Source: JAJPKE01 sp052143275 (GTDB taxonomy: Bacteria; Chloroflexota; Ktedonobacteria; Ktedonobacterales; JADMIN01). Taken from it: a stretch of DNA of 64,000 bases. Each line of letters opens with the position of its first letter. Positions within the stretch are counted from its first letter, which is position 1. The DNA is taken from the NCBI GenBank assembly GCA_052143275.1, contig JBKQTH010000136.1, positions 4,311 to 68,310 on the forward strand, given 5' to 3'. The notes below the pieces were generated by a model, which saw only the letters and a list, made by a program, of their open reading frames with translations, did no database searches and was not told the origin of the DNA. A program made the position numbers and the translations under genes. Positions 9,188 through 18,298 of the stretch are shown here, piece after piece.

Positions 9188-10954
9188 CTATTGATAAAGG
9201 TCCGAAGGATGCGGGTCGCCGCCTACCTGATCCTCATTGTAGTGCTGATCTCGATAGCCCTGCTGCGCCGGAACGCCATTATACGGAGGGGGACCATAGT
9301 AGGTACCATAGCCTCCGTTAGTATAGCTGTTATAGTCGTAGCCGCCAGTATCAAACTCATTACCGAATCCCATGCCTCCCAGCGCGCCAGCTGTCGCCGG
9401 TGGAAGCGCCGGTAACTGCGGAATCTCTTGAGTCCAACGTGCCGATCCTCGACCGGGCAGATTGAGCGCCGGAGGATACGCGCTATCGGACTGAGGCAGC
9501 AGCGGAGAAATCTCGTTACTCTGTTCGGGCAGCCGGAAGGTAGCCACAGACGCGCGTAACTGCTCGGCAAGCTCGGCAAGATAGCTTACGGCAGCTGTCG
9601 TATCCTGCGTGGCGGAATTAGTTTGGCGGGTGATTTCGGCGATTCGGGTCATGGCCGCGGCGACGGCTTCAGAGGTCTGGGCCCGCTCATTGGCCGCTTT
9701 GGCAATGCCCTCGATCATCTTGGCCTGCCGATCCACCGCTGCGTAAATACTGCGGAGCGCCTCACCAGCTTGATCCGCCAGTTGGGAACCCTTGACCACC
9801 TCCTGAGTACTCTCCTCCATTGCCACCACCGCCTCGTATGTATCGCCCTGAATACTCTTCACAATGGTAGCAATCCGTTTAGTCGCCTCGGTGACACGTT
9901 CAGCGAGCAAGCGAATCTCATCAGCTACCACTGCAAAGCCGCGACCGTGTTCACCAGCCATCGCAGATTGTATAGCCGCGTTTAGCGCCAGCAGATTGGT
10001 CTGATCGGCAATATCTTCAATCAGCCGGACGATTTCACCTACTTCCTGCGAACGCTCGCCCAGACGTTTGATCTTCTTTGAAGTCTCCTGTACATTCTCT
10101 CGAATACGGACCATTCCATCGATCGTCTGGACTACTGCCGTCTGCCCACCGTCGGCATTTTTCAGGGCATCCCGCGCAGCCTCCGCCGCTGCCAGCGCAT
10201 TGTTGGCCGAGAGCTGAACAAAATCGGCCAGCCGCGCCACCGACTCAGTGGTTTGCGAAATCTGAATGGCCTGGGCATCTGATGCCTGGGCAACTTCCGC
10301 CGAGCGGTCCAGTAGACGGCGAGTGGCATTGGTCACCTGGAAAGTGGTTGCCTGTACTCGACCAGCAACCTTTGCCAGCTCTTCGATCATGTAGTTGAAT
10401 GAGTCAGCTAGAACGCCAAGCGTATCAGGAGTCACTTCAGCCTGTACGCGCAGATCTCCATCACCCACTGCACTGACTTCCTGGAGGAGCTTCTCGATCT
10501 GTGCCTGTAACGCGGCGGCGTCCTGCGCGTCGCCGCCGGCGTGGTTTGAGCTTACGCTGCGGGTTATAGGAGTGCCGTCCAAGAAAGCGTTGACCGCCGA
10601 AGCCAGCACCGCAAACTCATCGTCGCCATGCACCGGTGCACGGACACTCCGATCACCGCTCGAGACCTGGCGGCAAACATCAGCCAGCTCAAGAGCCTGC
10701 CCCCGTAGAATGCTTCGCATGCGCAGCCAGGCGAAAGCCACGCCGAGAAACACGAGGAGAGCAAGACCAAATGTCACGCCCCACATGAGAGTTTCAGCGG
10801 GAAGTCCGTTGGTACTGGTTACCGAAGGTGGTATGTTGGAGACCGCCCAGGCTCCCAAACCCACAAGCGCCACCACCGGGAAGACTGCGGTGAGCAGCAT
10901 GAGTAGATTCAACTGAGCGCCGGCAGACCAGCCGGTCTGCGTACTGGAATCCAT
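9188..10954 (-). CDS. Methyl-accepting chemotaxis protein, PilJ-like, without an extracellular sensor domain
   Basis: This 588-residue receptor has two membrane segments (about 15-39 and 56-78) joined by only some 16 residues, so there is no room for a periplasmic ligand domain. Two HAMP-like segments follow (about 80-128 and 155-205, the latter with SAVGDGDLRVQAEV), then a long methyl-accepting signalling domain. Its hairpin tip reads ADQTNLLALNAAIQSAMAGE, then GRGFAVVADEIRLLAERV, close to PilJ-type receptors. The C-terminal 75 or so residues are rich in Tyr, Gly and Pro and lack a CheR-docking pentapeptide. AGGAGGT precedes the ATG. It should form the core complex with the CheW and CheA encoded next to it. 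Confidence 0.92.
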   Translation of the reverse strand: MDSSTQTGWSAGAQLNLLMLLTAVFPVVALVGLGAWAVSNIPPSVTSTNGLPAETLMWGVTFGLALLVFLGVAFAWLRMRSILRGQALELADVCRQVSSGDRSVRAPVHGDDEFAVLASAVNAFLDGTPITRSVSSNHAGGDAQDAAALQAQIEKLLQEVSAVGDGDLRVQAEVTPDTLGVLADSFNYMIEELAKVAGRVQATTFQVTNATRRLLDRSAEVAQASDAQAIQISQTTESVARLADFVQLSANNALAAAEAARDALKNADGGQTAVVQTIDGMVRIRENVQETSKKIKRLGERSQEVGEIVRLIEDIADQTNLLALNAAIQSAMAGEHGRGFAVVADEIRLLAERVTEATKRIATIVKSIQGDTYEAVVAMEESTQEVVKGSQLADQAGEALRSIYAAVDRQAKMIEGIAKAANERAQTSEAVAAAMTRIAEITRQTNSATQDTTAAVSYLAELAEQLRASVATFRLPEQSNEISPLLPQSDSAYPPALNLPGRGSARWTQEIPQLPALPPATAGALGGMGFGNEFDTGGYDYNSYTNGGYGTYYGPPPYNGVPAQQGYRDQHYNEDQVGGDPHPSDLYQ

Positions 10955-11014
10955 GAGTATCGGACCTCCTCAATACAAAGGCTTACTTGAATAGCATCAT
11001 ACTACCAATGGCGT

Positions 11015-11116
11015 TTAGGAACCCCAGTCCGCGATAAGACCGATTATGATAATAAGGCAGAGAAAGACACCAAAAAGATACGCCACGTATGACGGCCCCA
11101 AAACATGGAAGCGCAT
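11015..11116 (-). CDS. Candidate 33-residue single-span membrane peptide between the MCP and cheW genes
   Basis: An ATG-initiated frame of 33 residues contains the hydrophobic run YLFGVFLCLIIIIGLIADWG and ends directly after it. A TTG at 11155 would extend it to 46 residues, and a stop codon lies immediately upstream of that TTG. It is on the operon strand, between the cheW-like gene (ending 11260) and the MCP gene (starting 10954). No clear ribosome-binding site is seen. It could be a real small membrane protein or a chance frame. Confidence 0.35.
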   Translation of the reverse strand: MRFHVLGPSYVAYLFGVFLCLIIIIGLIADWGS

Positions 11117-11259
11117 ACGGGTTGGCGAATTGGTGCTGTGCGCGTGAGCTGCCAACTACCTCAGAGTACCACGGACTACCAAGACTTTGAATACTCGCAT
11201 GAGAAGGAGGTCACAGCACAGATAAGCATACATTTTTTCGCGGCGTATTATCCCGCTGA

Positions 11260-11967
11260 TTAGGCGTGGTAGCGATGCATTCTGTCAGCGAATAATAAGC
11301 GCTCGGGGTCAAACATGATGATGGCACGCCCATCAATATTGATTGTCCCCATGGCATAGGGGGCCGCCCAGCTAGGAGCTGATGCATTTGAGAGCGCGCC
11401 TTGATCCAGGTCAAGCTGGCGCATTTCATTGACGCCGTCCGCTACCATACCGATTGTCATCTCCCGCTTCGTGACTACCAGCAGGCGGGAGCGTTGTGAT
11501 ATTGGTTGTGAAGGCAGGCCCAAAAAGCCGCGCAGGTCGACAACGGAGAGGATGGAACCCCGCAAATGCACTATCCCCAATACCCAAGGCAGGGTATTAG
11601 GGACGGTCGAGATATCACCGATACGCTCGATACCCTGGACCGAACCGGCAGGAAACGTACATTCGCTGTCATTTAGTGCAAAGATGATGTGCTGGGGTAT
11701 AGCCGCACCTTCAGAATCAGCGGTCGCCACACTCAGGCCCATCATGCGAGCCAGCTCGGAAATTTGAGCACTGCTGGTGATGCCCGCGCGATGGGCGATC
11801 TGAGTCAAGACTTCAGGAGTCAGGGTCTCCCCGGTAATACCGTCCTGGCCGCCTCCAAATGAGCGTAGCGCCTTTTGAAGTGCCTCAGCCGTACTCGCCC
11901 GTACACGCAGTGCCGAGGCATCAGGCGCATCGGAAGCACCATTCATCACAAAATGAGGGTCGTTCAT
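11260..11967 (-). CDS. CheW-like scaffold protein (PilI-like)
   Basis: CheW-domain proteins couple chemoreceptors to the CheA kinase. The 235-residue product has a roughly 90-residue N-terminal extension of unknown role. A CheW fold follows: IIFALNDSECTFPAGSVQGIERI, then LPWVLGIVHLRGSILSVVDLRGFLG and a C-terminal strand region ending in GRAIIMFDPERLLF. It is encoded between the response regulators and the MCP, as pilI is in Pil-Chp clusters. The long N-terminal extension is unusual for a plain CheW. Confidence 0.88.
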   Translation of the reverse strand: MNDPHFVMNGASDAPDASALRVRASTAEALQKALRSFGGGQDGITGETLTPEVLTQIAHRAGITSSAQISELARMMGLSVATADSEGAAIPQHIIFALNDSECTFPAGSVQGIERIGDISTVPNTLPWVLGIVHLRGSILSVVDLRGFLGLPSQPISQRSRLLVVTKREMTIGMVADGVNEMRQLDLDQGALSNASAPSWAAPYAMGTINIDGRAIIMFDPERLLFADRMHRYHA

Positions 11968-12002
11968 TGACTACAAGTTCTCCGATTGATCGCGGCCATG
12001 TC

Positions 12003-12362
12003 CTAAATTAAACTGCGGACGCTTGCCAACAATTCGTCTTTGCTGAAAGGTTTGGTAATATACATGTCGGCACCCTGCTGCAGTCCCCATTGCCGGTCAA
12101 GCGCCGTGTTCTTCCCGCTAATCAAGATGATGGGAATATCCCGGCTCTGCTCCATTTGCTTGAGCCGGCGGCAGAGTTGAAAGCCATTCTGCTTGGGCAA
12201 GATGATATCGAGTAAGACGCACTGTGGCCGCTCATGCAACACTTTTTCAAGCGCTTCGTCACCATCGACAGCAGTTATCACATCATACCCGCTATCGCGC
12301 AGAGGCGTAGCAATCAATGTGAGATCCGTCCAACTGTCGTCAACTACTAATACCTTCGGCAT
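12003..12362 (-). CDS. Single-domain response regulator (PilH/CheY-like)
   Basis: This 119-residue receiver-only protein should accept phosphate from the hybrid CheA and act through protein contacts, as it has no DNA-binding domain. Asp52 in QCVLLDIILPKQNG is the phospho-acceptor, VVDDSW supplies the acidic pocket, and Lys is present in ITKPFS. I chose ATG 12362, which gives a standard receiver start (MPKVLVVDD). The frame remains open upstream to 12464 but encodes nothing receiver-like there. It is followed 35 bases later by the cheW-like gene. Confidence 0.9.
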   Translation of the reverse strand: MPKVLVVDDSWTDLTLIATPLRDSGYDVITAVDGDEALEKVLHERPQCVLLDIILPKQNGFQLCRRLKQMEQSRDIPIILISGKNTALDRQWGLQQGADMYITKPFSKDELLASVRSLI

Positions 12363-12526
12363 GAGTACTACTTTTCTGCCTTTCAAACGTGTCAGGTTGC
12401 GGCTAAACCGCATCTGAACCCGGCTGACCACCGTGGCCCCAGACCCTCCGGCTGTGAGGCACACTGGCCCTTGCTCCCATGAATCGCTATCGTGGGTTAA
12501 CCGGAGATGAACTGCATGGCTCTCTC

Positions 12527-13012
12527 CTATACATGCCGGCGGGCTTTCTGCTGACGTTGTAGAGCACGCTGTGCTGCCCGTTCACGCACGACTGTGGAAT
12601 TCAGATGTCGCTTCACAGTTTGCACAAGTTCGGCCGAATCGAAGGGCTTGGTAATGTATTCAGTCGAGCCAGCCAGCTTGCCGCGCATCTTATCGAACAA
12701 GCCGTCCTTACCACTCAACATAATAATCGGCATATCTCTAAATGCGTTGTTTCTTCGCACAACCTGGCAGATATTATAGCCATCCATACGTGGCAACATG
12801 ATGTCCAGCAGGATGAGATCCGGCTGCTCATCTGCAACCGCGGCAAGTGCGCTTAGCCCGTCACCAGCAGTCACCACGTGAATACGCTCACGTTGAAGAG
12901 TAAGCTGCACAATTTTGCGAACGGTTGGGCTATCGTCCACCACCAACACCACCGGATCATCCACGTATTCCGACCTGCCTTCCACAACGTCGCCAGCCGA
13001 CCCTATACGCAC
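12527..13012 (-). CDS. Single-domain response regulator (PilG/CheY-like)
   Basis: This receiver protein of up to 161 residues has Asp70 in LILLDIMLPRMDGYN, the acidic pair in VVDDSPTVRK and the Lys in ITKPFD. A basic tail (RALQRQQKARRHV) extends past the receiver. The GTG at 13012 has no ribosome-binding site. A GTG at 12964, preceded by GGCAGG, would give a tighter start (VDDPVVLVVDD). It lies 26 bases after the DUF4388 gene, so together the two genes resemble a split PatA-type regulator. Confidence 0.9.
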   Translation of the reverse strand: MRIGSAGDVVEGRSEYVDDPVVLVVDDSPTVRKIVQLTLQRERIHVVTAGDGLSALAAVADEQPDLILLDIMLPRMDGYNICQVVRRNNAFRDMPIIMLSGKDGLFDKMRGKLAGSTEYITKPFDSAELVQTVKRHLNSTVVRERAAQRALQRQQKARRHV

Positions 13013-13038
13013 TACGAATTATCGCCTTCATTGCCTCT

Positions 13039-14421
13039 TTATCGATTGCTCCTCCATACGTCAGGCGCAGCATCGTAAGCATACTCGACCCCGCGATGCC
13101 CCCCTCGGCCCGCAGAGCGCGACTGCACAGTCTTCTCCGCCTGTCCGCGGCTAGCGGCACGGCGCTGAGCCAGGCGCGTCATGTCTATATCAAGCTCACG
13201 TTGAAATACTTTCCACAAATCTTCGAAACGCTGCCCAGTAGGCGACTTTCCAATCTCGTCGTAAAGAATACGGTCAAACAGCATCTGCATAAGCTGAGAG
13301 ACAAATTGTGCCGCATCCCAATAGCTATCGGCTAACTCCTGACCACGAACCACCTTGTCCAGCGTCTCAAGGTCCTCGAAGTTTATCTCCCCATTGGCAA
13401 AACGGACGATTCCGTCCATACGAGGAAAATTTATCTGTAACTGTTGAATAATAGGCCCAAACGTAGCTTCCAAATATCGGACAAGTTCACGTCTTGGTAT
13501 TTCCCCTCGTCCTCGGAGTGACCGGGCATATATAGCATGGTGGGCAATTACTCCATTGATGAATGTCCCCATGGTGCGGATAATAGTAAGCATACGTTGT
13601 TCCGGAGCTGGCCCACTCTCCTGTGAAAGCTGGTGCTGGCTCTGAGTCAGCAAATTAACCAGACTCCGCTCAAGCTCGTCTTCCAGGCGAGCATCCACCA
13701 CTTCAACCAGGCCCAGTTCTACCAGCCGCTGCATGATGAGCACAACTTGAGGCTCAGGGATGAGCAGCGCATACGAGATAGCATGAAGAGGGAATTGGCC
13801 ATTGGATAGACACAGGACTCCAATTTCTTCACGCCCTAGTCCAAGCTGCCGCACATCTCCATCAAACTCCGGCATCCAGCGCGCCATGGTGCCGCGACTA
13901 TAGCCATGAGACCCGTCTCGACCCCACTCATCCGCCATCCGTAGGGCCTCAAGCAATATATGATCAACATTCAGCGGCCTTAGTATGCCTGAACGCATTT
14001 GTATGGATGCGACATCACGGTGAAATTCAAACCGGCCGCGCGTCCAGTTGATAGCCCGACTGATAGACTGGATCACCCGAAATTCGGTTCGCTGCTGCAT
14101 CTCGGCGGGAGCGAGCAATCCCCACTGAGCCATGATGGTCATGGCAGTTCGCGAGTCGCCTCCCGAAAGTCGCCGTACCTCTGCCGCGTGATCACGCGAG
14201 ATCACACCCATGAGACGGAGCATATCAACCAAATCAGGAGTGGAGGCGCCAGGTTCCTCGAGATCGATGATGTGGCCGTTCTCCAAGAAAACAGCGAGAC
14301 GTTCTTGGCCTGAAACGACATTGAGGACGCCAGTTTTGCCGCTGAGCGCCAGCATTTTCAGCGCGGCGGATAACCCAAGCGTCTCCAGGTCGCCATCAAG
14401 TATTCGCCCCTGTTGTTCCAT
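13039..14421 (-). CDS. DUF4388 (PATAN) domain protein, first gene of the chemosensory operon
   Basis: This 460-residue cytoplasmic protein opens with a DUF4388/PATAN domain at about residues 1-130 (ILDGDLETLGLSAALKMLAL, then KTGVLNVVSGQERLAVFLENGHIIDL). These domains occur in PatA-type regulators of cyanobacteria and in gliding or motility regulators. The rest is mostly helical and unassigned, with a middle region that may be winged-helix-like. The C-terminal receiver seen in PatA is absent and is instead encoded by the next gene. ATG 14421 is preferred because AGGGGG lies about six bases upstream; an in-frame start at 14445 is possible. It heads the operon running down to 4511. Confidence 0.8.
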   Translation of the reverse strand: MEQQGRILDGDLETLGLSAALKMLALSGKTGVLNVVSGQERLAVFLENGHIIDLEEPGASTPDLVDMLRLMGVISRDHAAEVRRLSGGDSRTAMTIMAQWGLLAPAEMQQRTEFRVIQSISRAINWTRGRFEFHRDVASIQMRSGILRPLNVDHILLEALRMADEWGRDGSHGYSRGTMARWMPEFDGDVRQLGLGREEIGVLCLSNGQFPLHAISYALLIPEPQVVLIMQRLVELGLVEVVDARLEDELERSLVNLLTQSQHQLSQESGPAPEQRMLTIIRTMGTFINGVIAHHAIYARSLRGRGEIPRRELVRYLEATFGPIIQQLQINFPRMDGIVRFANGEINFEDLETLDKVVRGQELADSYWDAAQFVSQLMQMLFDRILYDEIGKSPTGQRFEDLWKVFQRELDIDMTRLAQRRAASRGQAEKTVQSRSAGRGGHRGVEYAYDAAPDVWRSNR

Positions 14422-14617
14422 CGCATCCCCCTGATCCGCTCCCACCTACATTGGTCACAGGACATGAGTCACCAGACAAGCAGCTCTTAGATATCCTGAA
14501 AAATAGCCAATATAGCGCACAATGCGGAAGTGTCTTCGGCTCCTTCGACCAACCCAAACCATTGTATCATACTGCGGCAGGTGTTCAAGAGGATATTAGA
14601 GGCAGTATCAGACTGTA

Positions 14618-15763
14618 TCAGGAGGAAGATGGTGCGCTCGCATATCCGGTAAGCTCTACGTATCCCACGCCGTCAACCGATCGCGATCCCAGGGCGCCAC
14701 TGATACGGACCGCACCTTCCCAATAGACGTTGCCTGTCGAAGCCGTGGTCAGAAGTTCCTGATCCAAAAGCTGTGGAGTAAGCGTCAGGCTGAGGTGCTG
14801 GCTAGCAATCTCAACACTCCATCCGGACGGATAGACCGCGCCAGTATGCCGGCTAGTCCAGGTGGAAAGTGCGTGGGTCGAGATGTCGGAAGCTCCTATC
14901 TGGCTGGAGCCGCCACTGCTGTCAACATAGGTGCCAACTGTAGCTATGGGCTGTTTCTGGCTGTCACGAATAACGTAGAGCATATACTCGGTGTTATTAT
15001 CGAGCTGGACGCTGTACCAATCCCATCCAGCGCCAAGCAGAGAGACAAAGTTACCCCACTGGTGATCCATCCATGCCTGCCCAGTGACTTCGAGTTTCTG
15101 TCCATGGTCGGTCAACGTCCCCATGATCCGCATACGGGTACGGGAATAGTAGTAGGAAAAGCCTGCCGCGCCATAGGTGATCAAACCATTTTGACCTTCG
15201 AGGACAACCGGCTTGGTCGCTTTCAACTGGAAGGAAATTGCGTAATTGCTCATATCGGCGGAGAGCTCATCATCCCCATTCAGACCTCGCATGCTCCAGC
15301 CTCCGAGCGCAAGGTTAAATCCAACCGTCGAGCCGGGTGGCGGGATCACTGACGCCGGTAGAAAGCCGGCACGTTGGTCAAAATAAAAGGCCCCACCACT
15401 GATATCGCTGATGGCGAAGTGAGCCGCGTAGTACGGAGGATACGCGCCACGCAATGTCTGAAAGAAGGTGAGCTCGAAGCCGTATTCATGTGGATCGCCG
15501 CTCGCATTCACCGTCTGGAAATGGCCAGTGTAATACCACCACTCCGTCAAATCATGGTGCGGTGCCTCATCCTGAGGAAACTCAATCGGCGGCAAAGGAG
15601 CCGCAGTTGGAGTTGCACTGACCTGCTCCATGTGGCCACCAGTCGGAATGGTGCCCGGTAGCCCGCAGCCGGTGAGTAACACCTGCAGGAGAAGTACAAG
15701 CAATCCAGCCGCGACCGGCGGCGCCCATTTTACGGAAGAGGCGGTGCGGGCACTAGCTCTCAT
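14618..15763 (-). CDS. CrtC/AttH-type lipocalin-like lipoprotein
   Basis: This 381-residue predicted lipoprotein has the lipobox LLTGC with the anchoring Cys at residue 33. The mature part begins with the signature HHDLTEWWYYTGHF and continues with FELTFFQTLRG, MRGLNG and a central GQAWMDHQWGNF segment. These mark the AttH/hydroxyneurosporene-synthase (CrtC) family, a double lipocalin-like beta-barrel fold that binds hydrophobic molecules. Some members hydrate carotenoids, but many extracytoplasmic members have unknown substrates. Its ATG overlaps the stop of the MMPL gene (ATGA), so translation is coupled and the two products probably serve one lipid or hydrophobic export task. Confidence 0.82.
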   Translation of the reverse strand: MRASARTASSVKWAPPVAAGLLVLLLQVLLTGCGLPGTIPTGGHMEQVSATPTAAPLPPIEFPQDEAPHHDLTEWWYYTGHFQTVNASGDPHEYGFELTFFQTLRGAYPPYYAAHFAISDISGGAFYFDQRAGFLPASVIPPPGSTVGFNLALGGWSMRGLNGDDELSADMSNYAISFQLKATKPVVLEGQNGLITYGAAGFSYYYSRTRMRIMGTLTDHGQKLEVTGQAWMDHQWGNFVSLLGAGWDWYSVQLDNNTEYMLYVIRDSQKQPIATVGTYVDSSGGSSQIGASDISTHALSTWTSRHTGAVYPSGWSVEIASQHLSLTLTPQLLDQELLTTASTGNVYWEGAVRISGALGSRSVDGVGYVELTGYASAPSSS

Positions 15764-18087
15764 GAGATACCTCTCAAGGGTGATGCCTGCCTGGTTCTCT
15801 CCTCGCCGTCCCCCGGAACAGAAATCTTGCCGCCGCCCTGGTGGTACACATTGGACGGCAGCAGACGATTGAACGGCGCCGGCCACCACCAATTGATGTC
15901 ACCCAGTAGGCGCATAGTTGCCGGAACCAGCAACCCTCGGACTAAGGTAGCATCAAGGAATACGGCTATCGCCATCCCAACACCCAGCGCCTTAACCAGC
16001 ACCATATCGGCAGAAGCAAAGGAAAGGCTGACCAGTATTACAATAGCGGCCGCGCTGGTGATGATGCCTCCGCTGCGCTCCATACCCAAAGCGATGCTTC
16101 TGACATTGTCTCCGGTCTGCTCGTAGGCCTCGCGAATACGCGAGAGCAAGAAGACCTCGTAATCCATGGAGAGACCAAACAGCGCACAGAACATGAGAAT
16201 GGGAGAGGAAGCCTCGACATAACCTAGCGGCGTAAAGTTAAGCAGTTGGTGGAAATTGCCTTCCTGGAAAATTAACACCAACGCGCCATAGCTTGCCAGA
16301 ATCGAAAGTAAATTCATGAGTATAGCCTTGAGTGGCAAGACCAACGAGCGGAATACCACCATCAGCACCAAATATGTCACGATAGCTATTACCAAGAGGG
16401 CAAAAGGAAAGGCGTCGTAGAGCGTATCCACGTAGTCGATGATTCCGGCAGTGCTGCCATCCACCAGAACATGCATGGTAGGAGGCGGCGCTGTGCCGCG
16501 TATAGCTTCTACTAGTGCCTCGGTACGCGTGTCGAGCATTGGATACTTGCTGGTGACCTGTACCATGGTAATCTGGTCGCCAGCATAAGTGGCTAGCGAC
16601 TGCTTGATGTACGGGTCGGCGATGTTCTGCGGCTGGCTATACATCAACTGGTATTGCTGCAGGCTAAGACGAGGATCGAGTGAGACTATGCTCATTACGC
16701 CTTCTACACGCGGGTCGGCTTGCAGCGTGCGCACGTACCTGTCGAGGAGCACCAGATTTGCGCTGGAAAGTGGACTTCCTTTGGTCTCCACCGCAATGAT
16801 GATTGGTGCGCTGGCGCTCTGGTCGAAACGCTGCTCCAACAAGTCGTAGGCCTGTCGCGATGCCACGCTGGTCGGGAGAATAGATGCATCGGGAGCGGAG
16901 AGCCGTACGCTTAAGAATGGTGCGCCAAGCAGCAACAGGATGCTCAGCACCGGAATCAGAAATGCCAGCGGATGCCGCATGACTGCGGTTGCTAACTGGT
17001 GCCAAAAGCCCGATTGGCTCCGCTCCTCGCCGCTAGATTCGTCGCCGGAGGTTTCCCGCTGCCGACGTGGCAGCATCACCGGCAAGGCGTTGATGCGAGT
17101 CCCAATAATGCTGAGTAGAGCTGGCAAGAGGGTAACCGCCGCAAGGATGGAGAGTAGTACGGTTATAACTCCCCCAATACCTACCGATCGCAGCATATTT
17201 AATGGAAAGAACAAGAGGCCCAGCAACCCGATAGAGACAGTGAGCCCTGAGAAAAATACCGCCCGCCCAGCGGTAGACATCGCAATTCCGACGGCGTCAG
17301 TAACCGAATGTCCGCGCTTCAGCTCTTCACGAAAGCGACTGACCATAAAAAGTGAGTAGTCCACCCCGAGCCCGAGACCAAAGAGAGTGGTGATATTGAG
17401 CGCAAATATTGAGACTGGAAACACCTGAGCAAGCAGGTACAGCAGAGCCAGGGACACCACCACGCTACATCCCCCAATTGCCGCGGGCAACCCAGCCGCA
17501 ATCACTGAGCGGAAGACCAGCAATAAGGCAATAATGGCAAAGGGGAAGGCAATCTCTTCAGCGCGCCGCAGATCATCTTCGCTTACGCTCTGAATATCGG
17601 CATAGAAGACCGGAGCACCGCCCACCAGCATACGAAGATCGGCCGGCTGGCGCAGTCGGCGCCGAAGATCCGGCAGGACGCTTGGCGCGGAGTCTGGGTC
17701 AGCCTTTAGGAGCACCACGGTGTATGCGACATGGCGGTCACGTGAGATTTGAGTCGGGTTGGAGCTAAATGGTATCACACCATCAACCTCGGACCAACTG
17801 TTCAGGTTTGCCACCGCGCTCTGCGCTTCGGCGACGAAGCGGGGATTATCAGCGGTCATCGTCTTACTGGAAAACACTACCTGCACATTGGTGAAACTGG
17901 TGTTAAGCCCCTTCTGAAGTACATTGATCGCCTGCTGTGACTCCATCGAATTATTGGAGAAGCCCCCTGGAGCCAATACCTCAGCCACACGAGGTGCAAA
18001 GGGCAACGCAACCAGCACGGCTAGAGTCCACATACCCACGATCCAGTAACGCCAGCGCACCATCCGTAGGCCCAGCCGCCGAAACAT
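15760..18087 (-). CDS. MMPL/RND-family exporter
   Basis: This 775-residue inner-membrane transporter has a duplicated architecture: a first membrane span, an extracytoplasmic domain of about 150 residues, a block of five to six spans, and the same arrangement again. Typical MMPL motifs are GLGLGVDYSLFMVSRFREEL in the first half and LFGLSMDYEVFLLSRIREAY in the second, including the conserved Asp-Tyr pair of the proton path. Members export lipids or hydrophobic compounds. ATG 18087 is chosen because GGAGGT precedes it by six bases; the longer frame to 18243 adds a non-family extension. It is the upstream partner of the overlapping lipoprotein gene. Confidence 0.9.
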   Translation of the reverse strand: MFRRLGLRMVRWRYWIVGMWTLAVLVALPFAPRVAEVLAPGGFSNNSMESQQAINVLQKGLNTSFTNVQVVFSSKTMTADNPRFVAEAQSAVANLNSWSEVDGVIPFSSNPTQISRDRHVAYTVVLLKADPDSAPSVLPDLRRRLRQPADLRMLVGGAPVFYADIQSVSEDDLRRAEEIAFPFAIIALLLVFRSVIAAGLPAAIGGCSVVVSLALLYLLAQVFPVSIFALNITTLFGLGLGVDYSLFMVSRFREELKRGHSVTDAVGIAMSTAGRAVFFSGLTVSIGLLGLLFFPLNMLRSVGIGGVITVLLSILAAVTLLPALLSIIGTRINALPVMLPRRQRETSGDESSGEERSQSGFWHQLATAVMRHPLAFLIPVLSILLLLGAPFLSVRLSAPDASILPTSVASRQAYDLLEQRFDQSASAPIIIAVETKGSPLSSANLVLLDRYVRTLQADPRVEGVMSIVSLDPRLSLQQYQLMYSQPQNIADPYIKQSLATYAGDQITMVQVTSKYPMLDTRTEALVEAIRGTAPPPTMHVLVDGSTAGIIDYVDTLYDAFPFALLVIAIVTYLVLMVVFRSLVLPLKAILMNLLSILASYGALVLIFQEGNFHQLLNFTPLGYVEASSPILMFCALFGLSMDYEVFLLSRIREAYEQTGDNVRSIALGMERSGGIITSAAAIVILVSLSFASADMVLVKALGVGMAIAVFLDATLVRGLLVPATMRLLGDINWWWPAPFNRLLPSNVYHQGGGKISVPGDGEERTRQASPLRGIS

Positions 18088-18298
18088 AAATGACCTCCAC
18101 GAGCTACCCGAGCTACCTGGCATACCCTTACCATAATGGGTACACTCTTTAGGCAGGCCCGTGCAACAGTAGACTCTGCAGTTGTTCCGGGTCGCTGGCT
18201 GGCTGCAAAGCGCATGTTTTAGGCTATCTCGGCATGTCACCACCGAAAGATGGTACTCTGGCTGCAGATAATATGTGCTCGGGCATACCTACTTACTC

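Noticed and set aside
11201..11280. A strong ribosome-binding-site-like AAGGAGGT on the plus strand at about 11204
   Set aside because: No start codon follows at a usable distance and the strand is opposite to the operon, so it is taken as chance.
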